Positions 23,631 through 33,661 of a DNA stretch of 39,420 nucleotides are shown here, in pieces. The stretch comes from Nitrospirota bacterium (lineage in GTDB: Bacteria; Nitrospirota; Nitrospiria; JACQBW01): positions 1 through 39,420 of the forward strand of contig JACOTA010000038.1 of the NCBI GenBank assembly GCA_016178585.1. The letters run 5' to 3'. Position 1 is the first letter of the stretch; every line of letters begins with the position of its first letter. The notes beneath the pieces were generated by a model. That model was given only the letters and a program-made list of their open reading frames with translations, ran no database searches and was not told where the DNA came from. Position numbers and translations under genes: made by a program.

Positions 23631-24353
23631 TCAGGAGTGATTTTTCCCCAGGGCAAGGGCAACCGCCTCTAGCATGCTGTGAACCTGGAGTTTTTTCAAG
23701 ATTCTTTGGATATGGGTGCGAACGGTGGTTGTACTCAGGCCAAGCCTCGAGGCAATATCTCTGGCGTTAGACCCCTGCGTTAAGGACATGAGGACCTCTC
23801 CCTCGCGAGGGCTCAAACCAAATTTCCTGACCCACAGGGTCACATTGTTTGCCCGCTGAAAGGTTTCAAGCAATCCCTTGCTCCTGCTTAAGGTCTCATT
23901 GACTTCCGGAATCTGACGGCAAAAATATTCCATTCCCGTCGAAGAGGGAGACGGACGAAAGATATGAATAATTTTGGAATCTCTCGAAACGGGGGAGTTT
24001 GGTTCAAGAAGAGTCGTCACATTCAACCAGATTTTTTTTCCGGCTTTGTTTAACACCTGAATGTCAAAGTTTTGAACGATCTCATTCCGATTGACCATTT
24101 CCATGACCGTACATCCTTCGAAACAAAAACGGTTGCCCGCCAAATCTTGGCCTTCGCAGGCCTCATAACAGTATTTCCCGGTCATTTCTCCCTTGGAAAA
24201 GCCCAGAATCTCTTCAGCATAAGAATTGGCAAAAAGGATTCTTCCCCTGGAATCCATTACGAAGACCCCTTCAGAAGTTTTGTAGTCAAAGGGATGGGCT
24301 TGCTTTAGAACGTTTTGTTTTAACATTTTTGATACCGGAAAAGTTTCGTTCAT
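23631..24353 (-). CDS. PAS-LuxR family transcriptional regulator with Cys cluster
   Basis: About 240 aa. The PAS domain covers residues 20-140, with four cysteines in the order C62-x3-C66 and C77-x3-C81 (YCYEACEGQDLAGNRFCFEGC). The LuxR-type helix-turn-helix is at the C-terminus (LSPREGEVLMSLTQGSNARD, then LGLSTTTVRTHIQRILKKL). No receiver domain. The cysteines could bind a metal or act as a redox switch (inference). ATG 24353 is preferred. A frame open to 24479 begins inside the MITE with the same MINKWVRSLSL string as the EamA ORF, so that extension is element-derived. The target gene is unknown; yceI is next to it. Confidence 0.85.
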   Translation of the reverse strand: MNETFPVSKMLKQNVLKQAHPFDYKTSEGVFVMDSRGRILFANSYAEEILGFSKGEMTGKYCYEACEGQDLAGNRFCFEGCTVMEMVNRNEIVQNFDIQVLNKAGKKIWLNVTTLLEPNSPVSRDSKIIHIFRPSPSSTGMEYFCRQIPEVNETLSRSKGLLETFQRANNVTLWVRKFGLSPREGEVLMSLTQGSNARDIASRLGLSTTTVRTHIQRILKKLQVHSMLEAVALALGKNHS

Positions 24354-24438
24354 TAAAAATAAAAGACCCCTGCGGTTACTCTGGACGGCTCCTTTATTTG
24401 TATGATACTTCAGAAGTTTTGTCAATCGTTCTCGGGCT

Positions 24439-24578
24439 CCCAAGAACAGCGATAGACTTCGCACCCACTTATTAATCATGTCATTGCGAGCACCGAAGGG
24501 TGCGTGGCAATCTTATCGTAAAATCTTGAGATTGCTTCGCTTCGCTCGCAATGACAACTTTCTATCGCTGTTCTTGGG
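24439..24578 (+). mobile_element. MITE copy 5 (subfamily A), best-preserved
   Basis: 140 bp with perfect 17-bp terminal inverted repeats (CCCAAGAACAGCGATAG at the left, its complement at the right) and a 5-bp duplication GGGCT (24434-24438 and 24579-24583). It encodes no protein of its own. It lies just upstream of the PAS-LuxR gene and behind cfa, so it may carry the regulator's promoter. Confidence 0.95.
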
Positions 24579-24598
24579 GGGCTATTCCTTATACCCCC

Positions 24599-25741
24599 TC
24601 ACCTGAATGACGGATACCCCCCCGGTACCCCATCTTTAGAAAGGACGATCTGCCACAGCTGAAGTTCCCTTGCTCTGAACGTTCCGGCGCAAATTAATAA
24701 AAAATATTTCCACATCCGGTAAAACCGGTCGCCATGCTTTTCGATCCATAAGTCCTTTGACGCTTCGAAATTATGGTGCCAGGCCATTAACGTTTTATCG
24801 TAATCACTGCCAAAATTATGCCAGTCCTCCATGATAAAAAGCCCATCAATGGCCCGTCCGATATGAGTAATATAAGGAAGCATGGAGTTGGGGAAAATAT
24901 ACTTGCTGATCCAGGAGTCAATCCCTGCTGTCTCTCCATTGTTTCCAATGGTATGGAGCAGAAAAAGTCCATGCTTCTTTAAATTCTGATGAACAACCTT
25001 CATATAGGACCTGTAATTGAGATGACAGACATGCTCAAACATCCCCAGAGAAACGACACGGTCAAAGGATCCTTTTAAGTCCCGATAATCCTGCAGGCGT
25101 ATTTCAACGGAAAGCCCTTTACAGAGCTGTTTGGCTAAGTCGGCCTGCTCTTTCGAAACGGTAATTCCGACGACCTCGACGTCGTAACGTTCCGCCGCAT
25201 ACCTGGCAAAACTTCCCCATCCGCATCCGATATCCAAAACCTTCATCCCCGGCTGAATTCCGAGTTTTTTACAGACGAGTTCAAGTTTTGCCTCCTGAGC
25301 GTCATCGAGAATCTTCGCGTTTTTCCAATAACCGCAGGTATAGGTCATCCTCCGGTCAAGCATTTTTTCAAAAAATTCATTTCCCATATCGTAATGCGCC
25401 TCCCCGACCCTGAAAGCCCGGGTTAAGCTTTTCAAACCGACCAGAATTTCCTGAAAGGAAAAGAAGGGTTTCCGCCAGCCTTCTCTAATATTTTTTTCAA
25501 TCCGGGCACGGAGAATATGAATGATAAATTCATCCAACCGCTCGCATTCAAACCACCGATCCATATAAGACTCGCCCAGGCCCAGGCTCTGGTGGTATAA
25601 AATCCGCTTGTAACACCGTTCATCCTTAACCTGAATATCCCAGGGTCGATTCCCGTTGATCCGAATATCCGCCGAATCAGCCAATTTCTGAATAATGGAT
25701 TTTGCAATATGATCCGAAAGGTTAAGCATGGCGTAAATCAT
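24599..25741 (-). CDS. cfa: Cyclopropane-fatty-acyl-phospholipid synthase
   Basis: 380 aa, the usual size. The protein has the membrane-associated N-terminal domain and a SAM-dependent methyltransferase domain: HYDMGNEFF (116-124), MTYTCGYW (132-139), SAM-binding VLDIGCGWGS (168-177) and SLGMFEHVC. It adds a methylene bridge to unsaturated acyl chains of membrane lipids, typically on entering stationary phase or under acid stress. ATG 25741 or ATG 25729 could start it; neither has a good ribosome binding site. It stands alone on the minus strand, between repeat elements. Confidence 0.95.
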   Translation of the reverse strand: MIYAMLNLSDHIAKSIIQKLADSADIRINGNRPWDIQVKDERCYKRILYHQSLGLGESYMDRWFECERLDEFIIHILRARIEKNIREGWRKPFFSFQEILVGLKSLTRAFRVGEAHYDMGNEFFEKMLDRRMTYTCGYWKNAKILDDAQEAKLELVCKKLGIQPGMKVLDIGCGWGSFARYAAERYDVEVVGITVSKEQADLAKQLCKGLSVEIRLQDYRDLKGSFDRVVSLGMFEHVCHLNYRSYMKVVHQNLKKHGLFLLHTIGNNGETAGIDSWISKYIFPNSMLPYITHIGRAIDGLFIMEDWHNFGSDYDKTLMAWHHNFEASKDLWIEKHGDRFYRMWKYFLLICAGTFRARELQLWQIVLSKDGVPGGYPSFR

Positions 25742-25794
25742 AAATATAGCGGTTCCACAAAGTCTAATACAAACGCATTTAGTGCTGTTACGTT

Positions 25795-25868
25795 GTCATT
25801 GCGAACGAAGTGAAGCAATCTCTAATGGTTTCAATAGATTGCTTCGTCGCTCCGCTCCTCGCAATGAC
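25795..25868. repeat. Solo GTCATTGCGA palindrome
   Basis: GTCATTGCGA...GCAATCT and AGATTGC...TCGCAATGAC arms form a 74-bp hairpin. It shares the core of the MITEs but has no CCCAAG/CTTGGG ends, and no target duplication is evident. Either a different REP-type family or a decayed MITE. It lies between cfa and the PLD gene. Confidence 0.7.
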
Positions 25869-25895
25869 ACATTACTTATTACGTCTGCTATAGTA

Positions 25896-27356
25896 TTATT
25901 TATCCGGATCCTTGCTTCTTTTTCTGTGAAGCTGGTAAGCGCTGATGAGGAGCGAAACGCCCAGCCAGCCGCACAACAGCGCGAGGGGAATGGTTACCAA
26001 ACGGGGCCAGAAAACACTCGTCAGCCCCAGGGCCAGAAAAACCAGGCCTACGCCGGACATCATTCTTGCCTCCGCGGGACCCAATATTCGCTGGTTGGAC
26101 ACCGCGGCGCCGACGGCGTTTTTTATTCTGATCGCCCCCGCCCCCGCACGGCTGAGGGTTCCCTCGCCCCTTCCCCTTTGACCGAGAAATCGCCCAGGTC
26201 TTTTTTGAGCCAACCTCACTCCGCTGCGTTTACTCAAGATAATCTCCGTTGAATGGGCAATATCTTCGAGGTACATCTGCTCCATCGTCTTCGCGAAAGT
26301 TTCATCTTCTACCGCAACGTCCAGCTCATAATTCCCTATCCAGCTTGCCATGTTGAGGTTAGTCGATCCTACCCTGGCCCATCTTCCATCTGCAACTGCC
26401 GTTTTGGCGTGGAGCATCGATCCGTTCCATTCAAAGACCCTGATTCCGGCTTCGAGCAGGGGTTGGTATCCGGCCCTGGAAAAAGCCCGAAGAACAGGAA
26501 TATCGTTGGTCCCGGGCACGAGAAGTCTGACATCTACGCCGTCCCTCACGGCTGTTCTGAGGGCTTGCACATACGGAGTCATTCCGACAAAGTAAGCGTC
26601 CGTCAACCAGAGGTTTTTGCGCGCTAAAACCGCAATGAGGTGATCCAGCCGGTAAAGCCCCCCGGTGTTCGGAACACTTGCGACGACGCGTAACGCCATA
26701 TCCCCCGCCCGGGGGAGGCTCCCTCTTTCCGGCAACTCGTCTTCAGGCAGGGGAGAGCCCGTCTCTGCCCATACGTCGGCGAAGGCATGCTCAATGTCAG
26801 ATACCGCCGGTCCCCGCACTTCAACGCCCGTGTCGCGCCAGGGCTCAATAGAACGCTTCGGGGAACCGACCCACCTGAGACCGATGCAAAGGCCGGTTAC
26901 AAAACCGATCCTGCCGTCAACGGCAATCATCTTTCGATGATCCCTGCTAAGCCAGCTCAAAGGGTGGTCTAATTGGGGTGGGTTGTAACACCGGACTTCC
27001 ACACCGGCCTTCCTGAGCCGCTCCCAGAAGCGGGGCGAGGTGTTGCCGAGCGCCCCCAGCCAGTCATAAATCAGCCTGACGCGAACCCCTTCTTGCGCCC
27101 TGGCGGCCAGAGCCCGGGCGAACTGATTGCCTATGTCGTCTTCGTGGATGATATAGTTTTCAAAATGGATGGTTTTTTTGGCAGCGTCGATCGCTTCAAG
27201 CCAGGCGGGATAATTCTCCCGGGCATCCCGGAGAATTCGCACGCTGTTTCCCGCAACCAGAGGAGCTCCAGCGGCTCTTGAAAAAGCCTGTTCAGCGAGC
27301 AGGCGGACAGGGGAAGTTTTTTCATCAGTGGAGGGTTTAACATGAAGATCACTCAA
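25896..27356 (-). CDS. Phospholipase D-family cardiolipin synthase-like protein
   Basis: 486 aa. Two HKD motifs are complete: HRKMIAVDG (140-148) and HAKTAVADG (316-324, with GSTNLN after it). This is the arrangement of cardiolipin synthase ClsB-type enzymes, which join phosphatidylglycerol units. The C-terminus adds two hydrophobic segments (about 430-475), unlike ClsA, whose membrane segments are N-terminal. The start is TTG 27356 with GGGAG 8 nt upstream. It follows the AddB-like gene by 55 nt on the same strand. Its codons are more GC-rich than those of the neighbours. Exact substrate is inferred. Confidence 0.85.
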   Translation of the reverse strand: MSDLHVKPSTDEKTSPVRLLAEQAFSRAAGAPLVAGNSVRILRDARENYPAWLEAIDAAKKTIHFENYIIHEDDIGNQFARALAARAQEGVRVRLIYDWLGALGNTSPRFWERLRKAGVEVRCYNPPQLDHPLSWLSRDHRKMIAVDGRIGFVTGLCIGLRWVGSPKRSIEPWRDTGVEVRGPAVSDIEHAFADVWAETGSPLPEDELPERGSLPRAGDMALRVVASVPNTGGLYRLDHLIAVLARKNLWLTDAYFVGMTPYVQALRTAVRDGVDVRLLVPGTNDIPVLRAFSRAGYQPLLEAGIRVFEWNGSMLHAKTAVADGRWARVGSTNLNMASWIGNYELDVAVEDETFAKTMEQMYLEDIAHSTEIILSKRSGVRLAQKRPGRFLGQRGRGEGTLSRAGAGAIRIKNAVGAAVSNQRILGPAEARMMSGVGLVFLALGLTSVFWPRLVTIPLALLCGWLGVSLLISAYQLHRKRSKDPDK

Positions 27357-27411
27357 ACGACTGACTCCCTATACCCAACCCCGATTGGAAGGTGGACCCC
27401 TGTGGAGAAAA

Positions 27412-30243
27412 TCATCTTAGAATCCACTGTGTTCCGCAGATGGTTTGATAATCACATGCGGGGCAGGTCCTCTTCAGGTCAATCGCCGGTCCGAATGGGA
27501 CGGAGGGGTCGATTATTTCCTGAAGTAGTTTTAAAATGACCGTTTTCAGCGGAGCGTACACCTCGTCCGGCGAAGCTCCATTGAACAATGGAAGTTCGAT
27601 TTCCTTTCCTATTTTTGAACGGCCCAAAAACAGAAACAGGGCCTCAAGTTCCTCTATCCGGATTTTTTCTTTTTCGCTGTAAAGCATGATGTAGAAAGGC
27701 AACTGAAGGCTCCCGATGGCCTGTTCCCAACTCTCCCGTCTGTCCATTTTAAGCTTTTTCAGGTCAATCTTCAAGTACGCCTGGTTGGCGCCGGTTTTAT
27801 AGTCAACGATGACAATCTTGCCATTCCTCTTCTCGATTCTGTCTATTCTTCCCGCCAAATTAAACGCGTTTACCCTGACGTTTATTTTCTCCTCGCAGGC
27901 CAGGATGGCAATGCTGTTTTCGTTCACGAGCGGAACGCAATAAGCCTCGAGAAATTCACCCAAATGCCTTTTAACCTGCCTCTTCAGCAGATAAAGCGCG
28001 CCTGAGGAATCGGCGCCGTATCTATTCGCAAAATGGTTTTCTACCAGAGCATCCATCCGAGCCAAGTTCATATCCGTTTCTTTCAGCGGCTTATGTTTTA
28101 TTTCTGAAAAATAATCCCTCAAGACGGCATGAATAAAATTTCCCAGCTCATCGCGCTCGATGTCTCCTGATATTTCCTCTTTGGGTCTCAGTCCAAGGAC
28201 AGACGCGTAATAAAACTTAAGGGGACAGGCCAGATACCGGTCTAAAGCCGTTGCGCTGAAGGTAAACTCTTTCAGGAAAGCGACGGCGTCTCCGGTCTTA
28301 ACAATAGGCTCCGGGTTTTTGTTGACCAGGTTCACCTGGTATTGAATGGGTCTGATGTAGCGTCTCACGTCGGTGGTCTTGTCCCTTTTCTGCCTCGCCC
28401 AGAGAAGCTTTTCCACATAACGGGACCTCTCTGTCTTGTCGTTTTCGATAAAGAAAAGATGGACGTCTTTAGCCCCTTTCAGGAGCGTATCGAAATAATA
28501 GGCCGTCAGTTTATCCCTGTCGAAATAAGTGGGAAGACCCAGGATTTCCCGGGCTCTGAAGGGAATGAGAGTTTCTTCCTTTTTCGTTTCGGGAAGGACA
28601 TCCTCATTGGCATCCAGGACGAAGACACTCTTGAACTTGAGATTGCGTGTTTCCAGTGAACCTAACACTTGCAACCCTTTGAGCGGTGTGCCGGGAAAAG
28701 GAGTATGGCAGGTGGCGATATACTTCCGCAGGAAAAAAAAGTAGCTGGATCGGTCTTTAAAGGAGATCTCCTTCATCAACGATCGGGGAAGAACGTCAAG
28801 CGCCGCGATCAGGGATTCCGAAAAGGGATGGAAAAGAGGATGCAGTTTTGCGGGGCTCTGATTGAAGAGAAAGACGAGAATATCGATGCCATTCCTTGCG
28901 AACTCCCCAACATTCTCAAAGGAGAGGAAATTTCCAAGGGTGATTCTGTGAATTTCCTTCAGATGCTCCCTGAGCCGCTCTTCGGTCGCCTCTTTTTTGC
29001 CGGTGGGAAGTTTCTCTTTGACTTCCCTGAAGAGCGTTTTGCTCCCCTCGATCTCCTCGAGGGTGGTAAAGGTCCTGGCCTTGTGTCTGAGCAGTTCATC
29101 CTCAAGCGTGTGAAAAAGGATCCGGGTGGTCTCCGAATTTCTATGGAAATAAATGTTTTTAGTATAGGGATGCAAGACAAATTTCAGGTAGTCCGGGATA
29201 TAGATCCGGTCTCCGTCCATGGAAGTGACCAGTTCCATGAGGCTGTTGAGAAAACCAAAGACCGGAGTCCGAGACAAAGGATAACCCATCGATACGTTAT
29301 AGGAATCCTCGGTAATGTTGGAGAGACCTTGCCGTAAGAGAGGAAAAAGGGTATCTGACGTCGGCAGGACGATGACTGTGTTTTCATCCAGGGAATTTCC
29401 GGCCTCCACCCTGGTGTCGAGCACCTTGCCAAGGGCCAAAACCTGTCCATGGCTATCCGGGCTGCTGTAGAAGTGGATATCGGGTTCCGAAACTTCTGTC
29501 ACCGCCGGCTCTGGAGGAATACCGAATTCCTTGAGTTTTTCCGAAAGACCGACTCCCTGCTGGAAAAGGAAAACCGTATTGTCATGGGAAAGCAACTTCC
29601 GAAAGAGGGCCTTTTCGGCATGGGTCAGGGCAAAAAACCCGGCAAAGATGATACGGTCATATCGCTCAAGTCCCGCTTGTTCAACCTGTTCGGCCGCAAG
29701 CTGGTATCGTTTTGACCGGATAGAAAAACCCAGAGATTCCGCTTTCTTATAAAATTCCTCGTAAAAATAGCTCAGGGACTGCAGCCTCTCTTCTGTATGC
29801 TTGGGAATACCTTCGGTGATATAAGCTTCGATGCCTCTAAGTTTGTGGGATGGGACACCCTCGATGGCCAGCTCCTCGATGTCGCGATATATTTTCATCC
29901 CGAGAGGGAAAAAGCTGTCAGGTGATAAAAAACCGGTCCCCCCCAGCGGCTTCGGGGAATGCTTATGGATATCATACAACAGGGCCACGGCGTCGATGGT
30001 TTCAAGTTTCTTTAATAACCCAAATTTTTCGCAGATAAAATCGATGAACTCGTCAATAGAAAGGGTGACCGGCGGAATAAAGCTGGATCCGATCTCTTTG
30101 GCAAGGCCTTTTCTTAAGAAATGGGGGGGTCTTTTACCAGGAAAGATCACCAGAGACGACGAGAAATCCATCTCCTTTTCCTTAAGATGAGAGATCACCT
30201 CTTCGATTAGATCTCTGCCAGGGGGAACGACAACCACGTTCAT
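27412..30243 (-). CDS. addB: AddB-like PD-(D/E)XK nuclease subunit
   Basis: 943 aa. The N-terminal two thirds resembles an inactivated helicase fold without a Walker A motif (starts MNVVVVPPGRDLIEEV). From about residue 660 a RecB-type nuclease is visible: FSATALDRYLACPLKFYYAS, DELGNFIHAVLRDYF, LAGRIDRIEKRNGKIVIVDYKTG. Four cysteines (one in YLACPL, three in CPACDYQTIC) match the Fe-S cluster of AddB. With AddA it would resect double-strand breaks and feed RecA. ATG 30243 overlaps the AddA-like stop by 4 nt. Overall similarity to B. subtilis AddB is distant, so the symbol is functional rather than strict. Confidence 0.82.
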   Translation of the reverse strand: MNVVVVPPGRDLIEEVISHLKEKEMDFSSSLVIFPGKRPPHFLRKGLAKEIGSSFIPPVTLSIDEFIDFICEKFGLLKKLETIDAVALLYDIHKHSPKPLGGTGFLSPDSFFPLGMKIYRDIEELAIEGVPSHKLRGIEAYITEGIPKHTEERLQSLSYFYEEFYKKAESLGFSIRSKRYQLAAEQVEQAGLERYDRIIFAGFFALTHAEKALFRKLLSHDNTVFLFQQGVGLSEKLKEFGIPPEPAVTEVSEPDIHFYSSPDSHGQVLALGKVLDTRVEAGNSLDENTVIVLPTSDTLFPLLRQGLSNITEDSYNVSMGYPLSRTPVFGFLNSLMELVTSMDGDRIYIPDYLKFVLHPYTKNIYFHRNSETTRILFHTLEDELLRHKARTFTTLEEIEGSKTLFREVKEKLPTGKKEATEERLREHLKEIHRITLGNFLSFENVGEFARNGIDILVFLFNQSPAKLHPLFHPFSESLIAALDVLPRSLMKEISFKDRSSYFFFLRKYIATCHTPFPGTPLKGLQVLGSLETRNLKFKSVFVLDANEDVLPETKKEETLIPFRAREILGLPTYFDRDKLTAYYFDTLLKGAKDVHLFFIENDKTERSRYVEKLLWARQKRDKTTDVRRYIRPIQYQVNLVNKNPEPIVKTGDAVAFLKEFTFSATALDRYLACPLKFYYASVLGLRPKEEISGDIERDELGNFIHAVLRDYFSEIKHKPLKETDMNLARMDALVENHFANRYGADSSGALYLLKRQVKRHLGEFLEAYCVPLVNENSIAILACEEKINVRVNAFNLAGRIDRIEKRNGKIVIVDYKTGANQAYLKIDLKKLKMDRRESWEQAIGSLQLPFYIMLYSEKEKIRIEELEALFLFLGRSKIGKEIELPLFNGASPDEVYAPLKTVILKLLQEIIDPSVPFGPAIDLKRTCPACDYQTICGTQWILR

Positions 30244-33200
30244 AAGACCTTTTCCACCTCGTTAAGATCGACAAAAGCAATGAGGCCGGTGATGATCTTG
30301 TCATGATAGATCTCCCCAAGTATTTTCATATAGTTCCTCAATTGAGCCTGGTATTTCTCCAAAGTCCCCCTGTCCTTCCCCGTTTTATAATCAATCACCG
30401 TCAGGTTTTCCGGGTCGATCACCACACGGTCCATCCTGAAAAGCTTTCCGGTACCATCCGAATATTCCTGCTCTTTTCTTATTTCCCTTCCCGGTGACAT
30501 CGCGAAATAATTCCCGATCTCTCTGTTATTGACCATCGCAAGGATGAGATCTTTAATGTCCGCATCGGAAGTGTCGAATCCGGTTTCTTCTTTGACCCGC
30601 CTGATGATTTCCTGGAGCTGAGATTCAAAACCCTCTCTCACGTCGTCGACAAAGAACAACACCCTGTGGATGAAATCCCCCCGCTTTCTTTCCTCAACCG
30701 AAAGGAGTCCCTCATGACCGGAAGGGAATTCCAGCGGCTTGGATCGATGCTGGATCCGGCAATGGTCCATCCCAGCAGGGGCTTGCAACGTTTGTAGATG
30801 ATATTCCGGCTTTTTCGAGGGCGGGTACTCCTCGACCGGCAGGAGCACGAAGGGGTAGTTCTGGGGTTTGTTTGTCACACCGACCACGTAAAGCTCTCTT
30901 TGAGGGCGCGTAAACCCGACATAAAGGCTGTTGAGCCTGTTCACCATTTCGCGCATTTTCTCCGTATCATAAAGGCCTCGAAGAATGTCGTCACATTCGG
31001 CCTCGTCCTTGTTGATCTTGAGCAGGTGGACAATTTGACCTTTTTCCTCAAGGATATAGTCAAATCCCCTGTTTTTGACTTCATAGAGAAGGACAATCAC
31101 CACCGGAAAGCCCAGTCCCTTTGCCTTATGGATGGTCATGAGGCTGACCGCCTCAATGTTCTTGGGAACCGCCATATCCCAATTCTCATCTCCCGTTTCC
31201 CCGCCGGATGCGGCCGCGAGAAAATCGGTCAGGCTGTTAGATCCCTGGCTCTCAAACGCTTTGACGACTTCAAGAAATTTGATAAGCGCCGCTTCCTCTT
31301 CCGGCATCCTTTCAAAAACTTTAAAGACAGCAAACAGTTCTGTCATCAGGTCATAAATGGGAAGAAATCCCGATACCCTGAAGAGACCCTCGAAATACTT
31401 CTCCCAAAGAGTTCTGAACCTCTCCTGGAACGCCTTGTAAAGGGGAGGATGATCCCGCTGGCTAAAACAGAACTGCCTGAGATGGTCTATCCTGATTTCA
31501 GGATGGTCTGTCCGAATGGCCTGATTAAAAAGTTCCCCCAGGATAAACGCTCCGAATGAGAAATCATCGGTCGGCGAATCGAGAAAGTTAATGAACGCCA
31601 TAATTTCCCCGGTGATCTTACGACGCCTGATGTCGAGACTGCTGTAAGAAATAAAGGGGATATCTTTCTCGTTGAGCCAGGAGGTGACCTTTACGGCATG
31701 TTCGTTGGTCTGGGTCAGGACGGCAATATCCCGGTAGCGGTGCCCGCGCGAGCGTAACGCCTTAATCAATTCCTGTATCTTTTCTCTTTCGGCGGGTTCT
31801 TCTTCCCTCCTTTCTAAAAGAGAGACCTCCACATAGCCGTCATTTTCACGCGGGTCTTCCGGGTTTTGGATATAATCCGTGAGGCCGCTTTTTTCTCCGG
31901 CCGACTGGTACTCCTCATGTTCAGCCAGTTTTGTTTTGAAGACCCGTTCGTTAAATTCAAGAATTTTCCTTTTGCTTCGATAGTTCGTGTCGAGTTCTTT
32001 CACCGAATGTTCCGCCGATGGGAAAGGATTCGATCCTTCAAGTTCTTTCATGATCGTGTAGTCCGCATTCCGGAAGCCGTAGATCGATTGCTTCGTATCT
32101 CCCACGACAAAAAGGCTTCCTCCCTGGGCAAGCGAATTTTCAATTAAGGGAAAGAGGTTTCTCCATTGGATAGGCGAGGTGTCCTGAAACTCATCGATGA
32201 GGAAATGATAAATAATTTCCCCGATGCGGAAATAGACGTCTGGAACGATCGAACTGTTTAAATATTCCGCAAGATAGCTGTTGATATCCCCGATGAATAT
32301 TTTCCCCTGTTGTTTTTTCGTGATGTCGACAATCCGGGTGAACGACTGGAAGGTCTTTACATAGGGCGTGTAGCTGGACCGGCAGAGTAGGACCGTCAGT
32401 TCGCAAGTCAGGATTTTGAATTTCTCCCATAAGGCGGCGATGCGGTCGTAGGCAGCCTGTTCATCCGCTTTCCCTTTTGAAGGTTTGGTTACGGGAACGT
32501 TCGCATAGGCTTTTCCGGTCAGGTCCTGGAAACTTTTCTCCCTGATCTGGCGCGGAATACTTTTATAGGCAGAGTTGCCGCTCCTCTTAAGGCCCGAACG
32601 TTCGATTTCTTTCTCTATGTTCTCTACGCACGAAGCGATCCGGCGTTTTAACTTCTCTAAATCTTCACGAGTGTCCTCTGTCTCAGCCTCTTTTCCGGCG
32701 GCGGAAACTTTGGTGTAAATTTTCTTTGTCTCCTCAAGAAGAACCGTTGAAGGAATCCAGAGATAGGCTCCATCCTGTTTCTTGTATTCGAGGAGAGAGT
32801 CGACGATTTTCTCCAAATAGGCGGCCTCGGGGCTCCCTTGTTTGACATTACGAAGAAACAGGTTGAAGGCGTATTCCATCAGGGAGGTATTGTCCATCAA
32901 GATGTCAAAATCAGGGTTATATCCAAAATCAATCGCCGAGGCCTTAAAAACCGTCGTCATAAAACTGTCGATCGTCTTGACCTGGAAATCCACATAGTTT
33001 TCAAGGATCTCGTCGATCAGCCGTCCGGCCCGGGCCTTCATCTCTTCCACTTCAAGAGATACAATTTTCGAAAGCGCGGCAACCTTTTCCTCATCTCCGA
33101 AGTGAATTTCCTTTAGCCACGCCAGCGTCCGCTCTTTCATTTCCTTCGCTGCATTGTTCGAAAAGGTGATCGCAAGGATGTTTCGAAGCCGGTTCTTCGG

Positions 33201-33332
33201 AATCTTTTCGGAAAGGAGGAACTGGACCATTCTTTGGGTCAGCGTGTAGGTCTTGCCGGAACCGGCTGAGGCCTTGAGCACCGTGAGATGAGGAAACCTG
33301 ACTAATGTGTCTTTTTCGAGAATTTGCGGCAT
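30240..33332 (-). CDS. addA: AddA-like UvrD/RecB-family helicase-nuclease
   Basis: 1030 aa. Superfamily 1A helicase motifs: I VLKASAGSGKTYTL (18-31), II FLIDEFQDTSPIQW, III GDTKQSIYGFRNAD, V SLMTIHKAKGLGFPVV, VI VGFTRPQRELYVV. The C-terminal nuclease domain shows RGDFIHRVLFF and MDRVVIDPENLTVIDYKTG, as in RecB/AddA. Together with the overlapping AddB-like gene it should form the break-processing complex; no recC or recD is present, favouring the AddAB layout. ATG 33332 has TGAGG upstream. The gap 33333-33661 to the next feature is AT-rich and shows no gene. Confidence 0.88.
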   Translation of the reverse strand: MPQILEKDTLVRFPHLTVLKASAGSGKTYTLTQRMVQFLLSEKIPKNRLRNILAITFSNNAAKEMKERTLAWLKEIHFGDEEKVAALSKIVSLEVEEMKARAGRLIDEILENYVDFQVKTIDSFMTTVFKASAIDFGYNPDFDILMDNTSLMEYAFNLFLRNVKQGSPEAAYLEKIVDSLLEYKKQDGAYLWIPSTVLLEETKKIYTKVSAAGKEAETEDTREDLEKLKRRIASCVENIEKEIERSGLKRSGNSAYKSIPRQIREKSFQDLTGKAYANVPVTKPSKGKADEQAAYDRIAALWEKFKILTCELTVLLCRSSYTPYVKTFQSFTRIVDITKKQQGKIFIGDINSYLAEYLNSSIVPDVYFRIGEIIYHFLIDEFQDTSPIQWRNLFPLIENSLAQGGSLFVVGDTKQSIYGFRNADYTIMKELEGSNPFPSAEHSVKELDTNYRSKRKILEFNERVFKTKLAEHEEYQSAGEKSGLTDYIQNPEDPRENDGYVEVSLLERREEEPAEREKIQELIKALRSRGHRYRDIAVLTQTNEHAVKVTSWLNEKDIPFISYSSLDIRRRKITGEIMAFINFLDSPTDDFSFGAFILGELFNQAIRTDHPEIRIDHLRQFCFSQRDHPPLYKAFQERFRTLWEKYFEGLFRVSGFLPIYDLMTELFAVFKVFERMPEEEAALIKFLEVVKAFESQGSNSLTDFLAAASGGETGDENWDMAVPKNIEAVSLMTIHKAKGLGFPVVIVLLYEVKNRGFDYILEEKGQIVHLLKINKDEAECDDILRGLYDTEKMREMVNRLNSLYVGFTRPQRELYVVGVTNKPQNYPFVLLPVEEYPPSKKPEYHLQTLQAPAGMDHCRIQHRSKPLEFPSGHEGLLSVEERKRGDFIHRVLFFVDDVREGFESQLQEIIRRVKEETGFDTSDADIKDLILAMVNNREIGNYFAMSPGREIRKEQEYSDGTGKLFRMDRVVIDPENLTVIDYKTGKDRGTLEKYQAQLRNYMKILGEIYHDKIITGLIAFVDLNEVEKVL

Positions 33333-33661
33333 TAGTGCCTCAGGATTGACATCGGCTATGACCGGGCCCTAAATCTTCCAGTCATCTAAAGCGACCTATC
33401 CTTACCCCCCCAATTAAAATCAGACGAACGAAAAGACGGTCACTCCAAAAACTTCGCGAGACAGCTTATCTTAATCTTAAAAAGCGCCGTTTGTCTACGG
33501 GTTAAAGGTCCCCAAGAGAGTTGGAAAACGAATTCTCTGGAACGATTTAATTGAATGAGCATTTGCTTAGTTTCTGCCAATATGCTTCTATTTTTTTTAT
33601 TTTTAGCTTTTTAATATTTATTTTTATTAATAAAATCAATTATTTATGAAATAAAATATTT

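Noticed and set aside
27342-27539. 65-aa plus-strand ORF between the PLD and AddB-like genes
   Set aside because: Overlaps the ends of two minus-strand genes, has no ribosome binding site and no recognisable content.
28669-29337. 222-aa plus-strand ORF inside the AddB-like gene
   Set aside because: Lies wholly antisense to a well-supported nuclease gene with clear motifs; no ribosome binding site or recognisable domain. Typical shadow frame.
30798-31559. 253-aa plus-strand ORF opposite the AddA-like gene
   Set aside because: Antisense to intact helicase motifs V and VI; no independent support.
33333-33661. Gene or RNA in the gap before the sigma-54 site
   Set aside because: AT-rich with short frames only and no tRNA- or riboswitch-like fold recognised.
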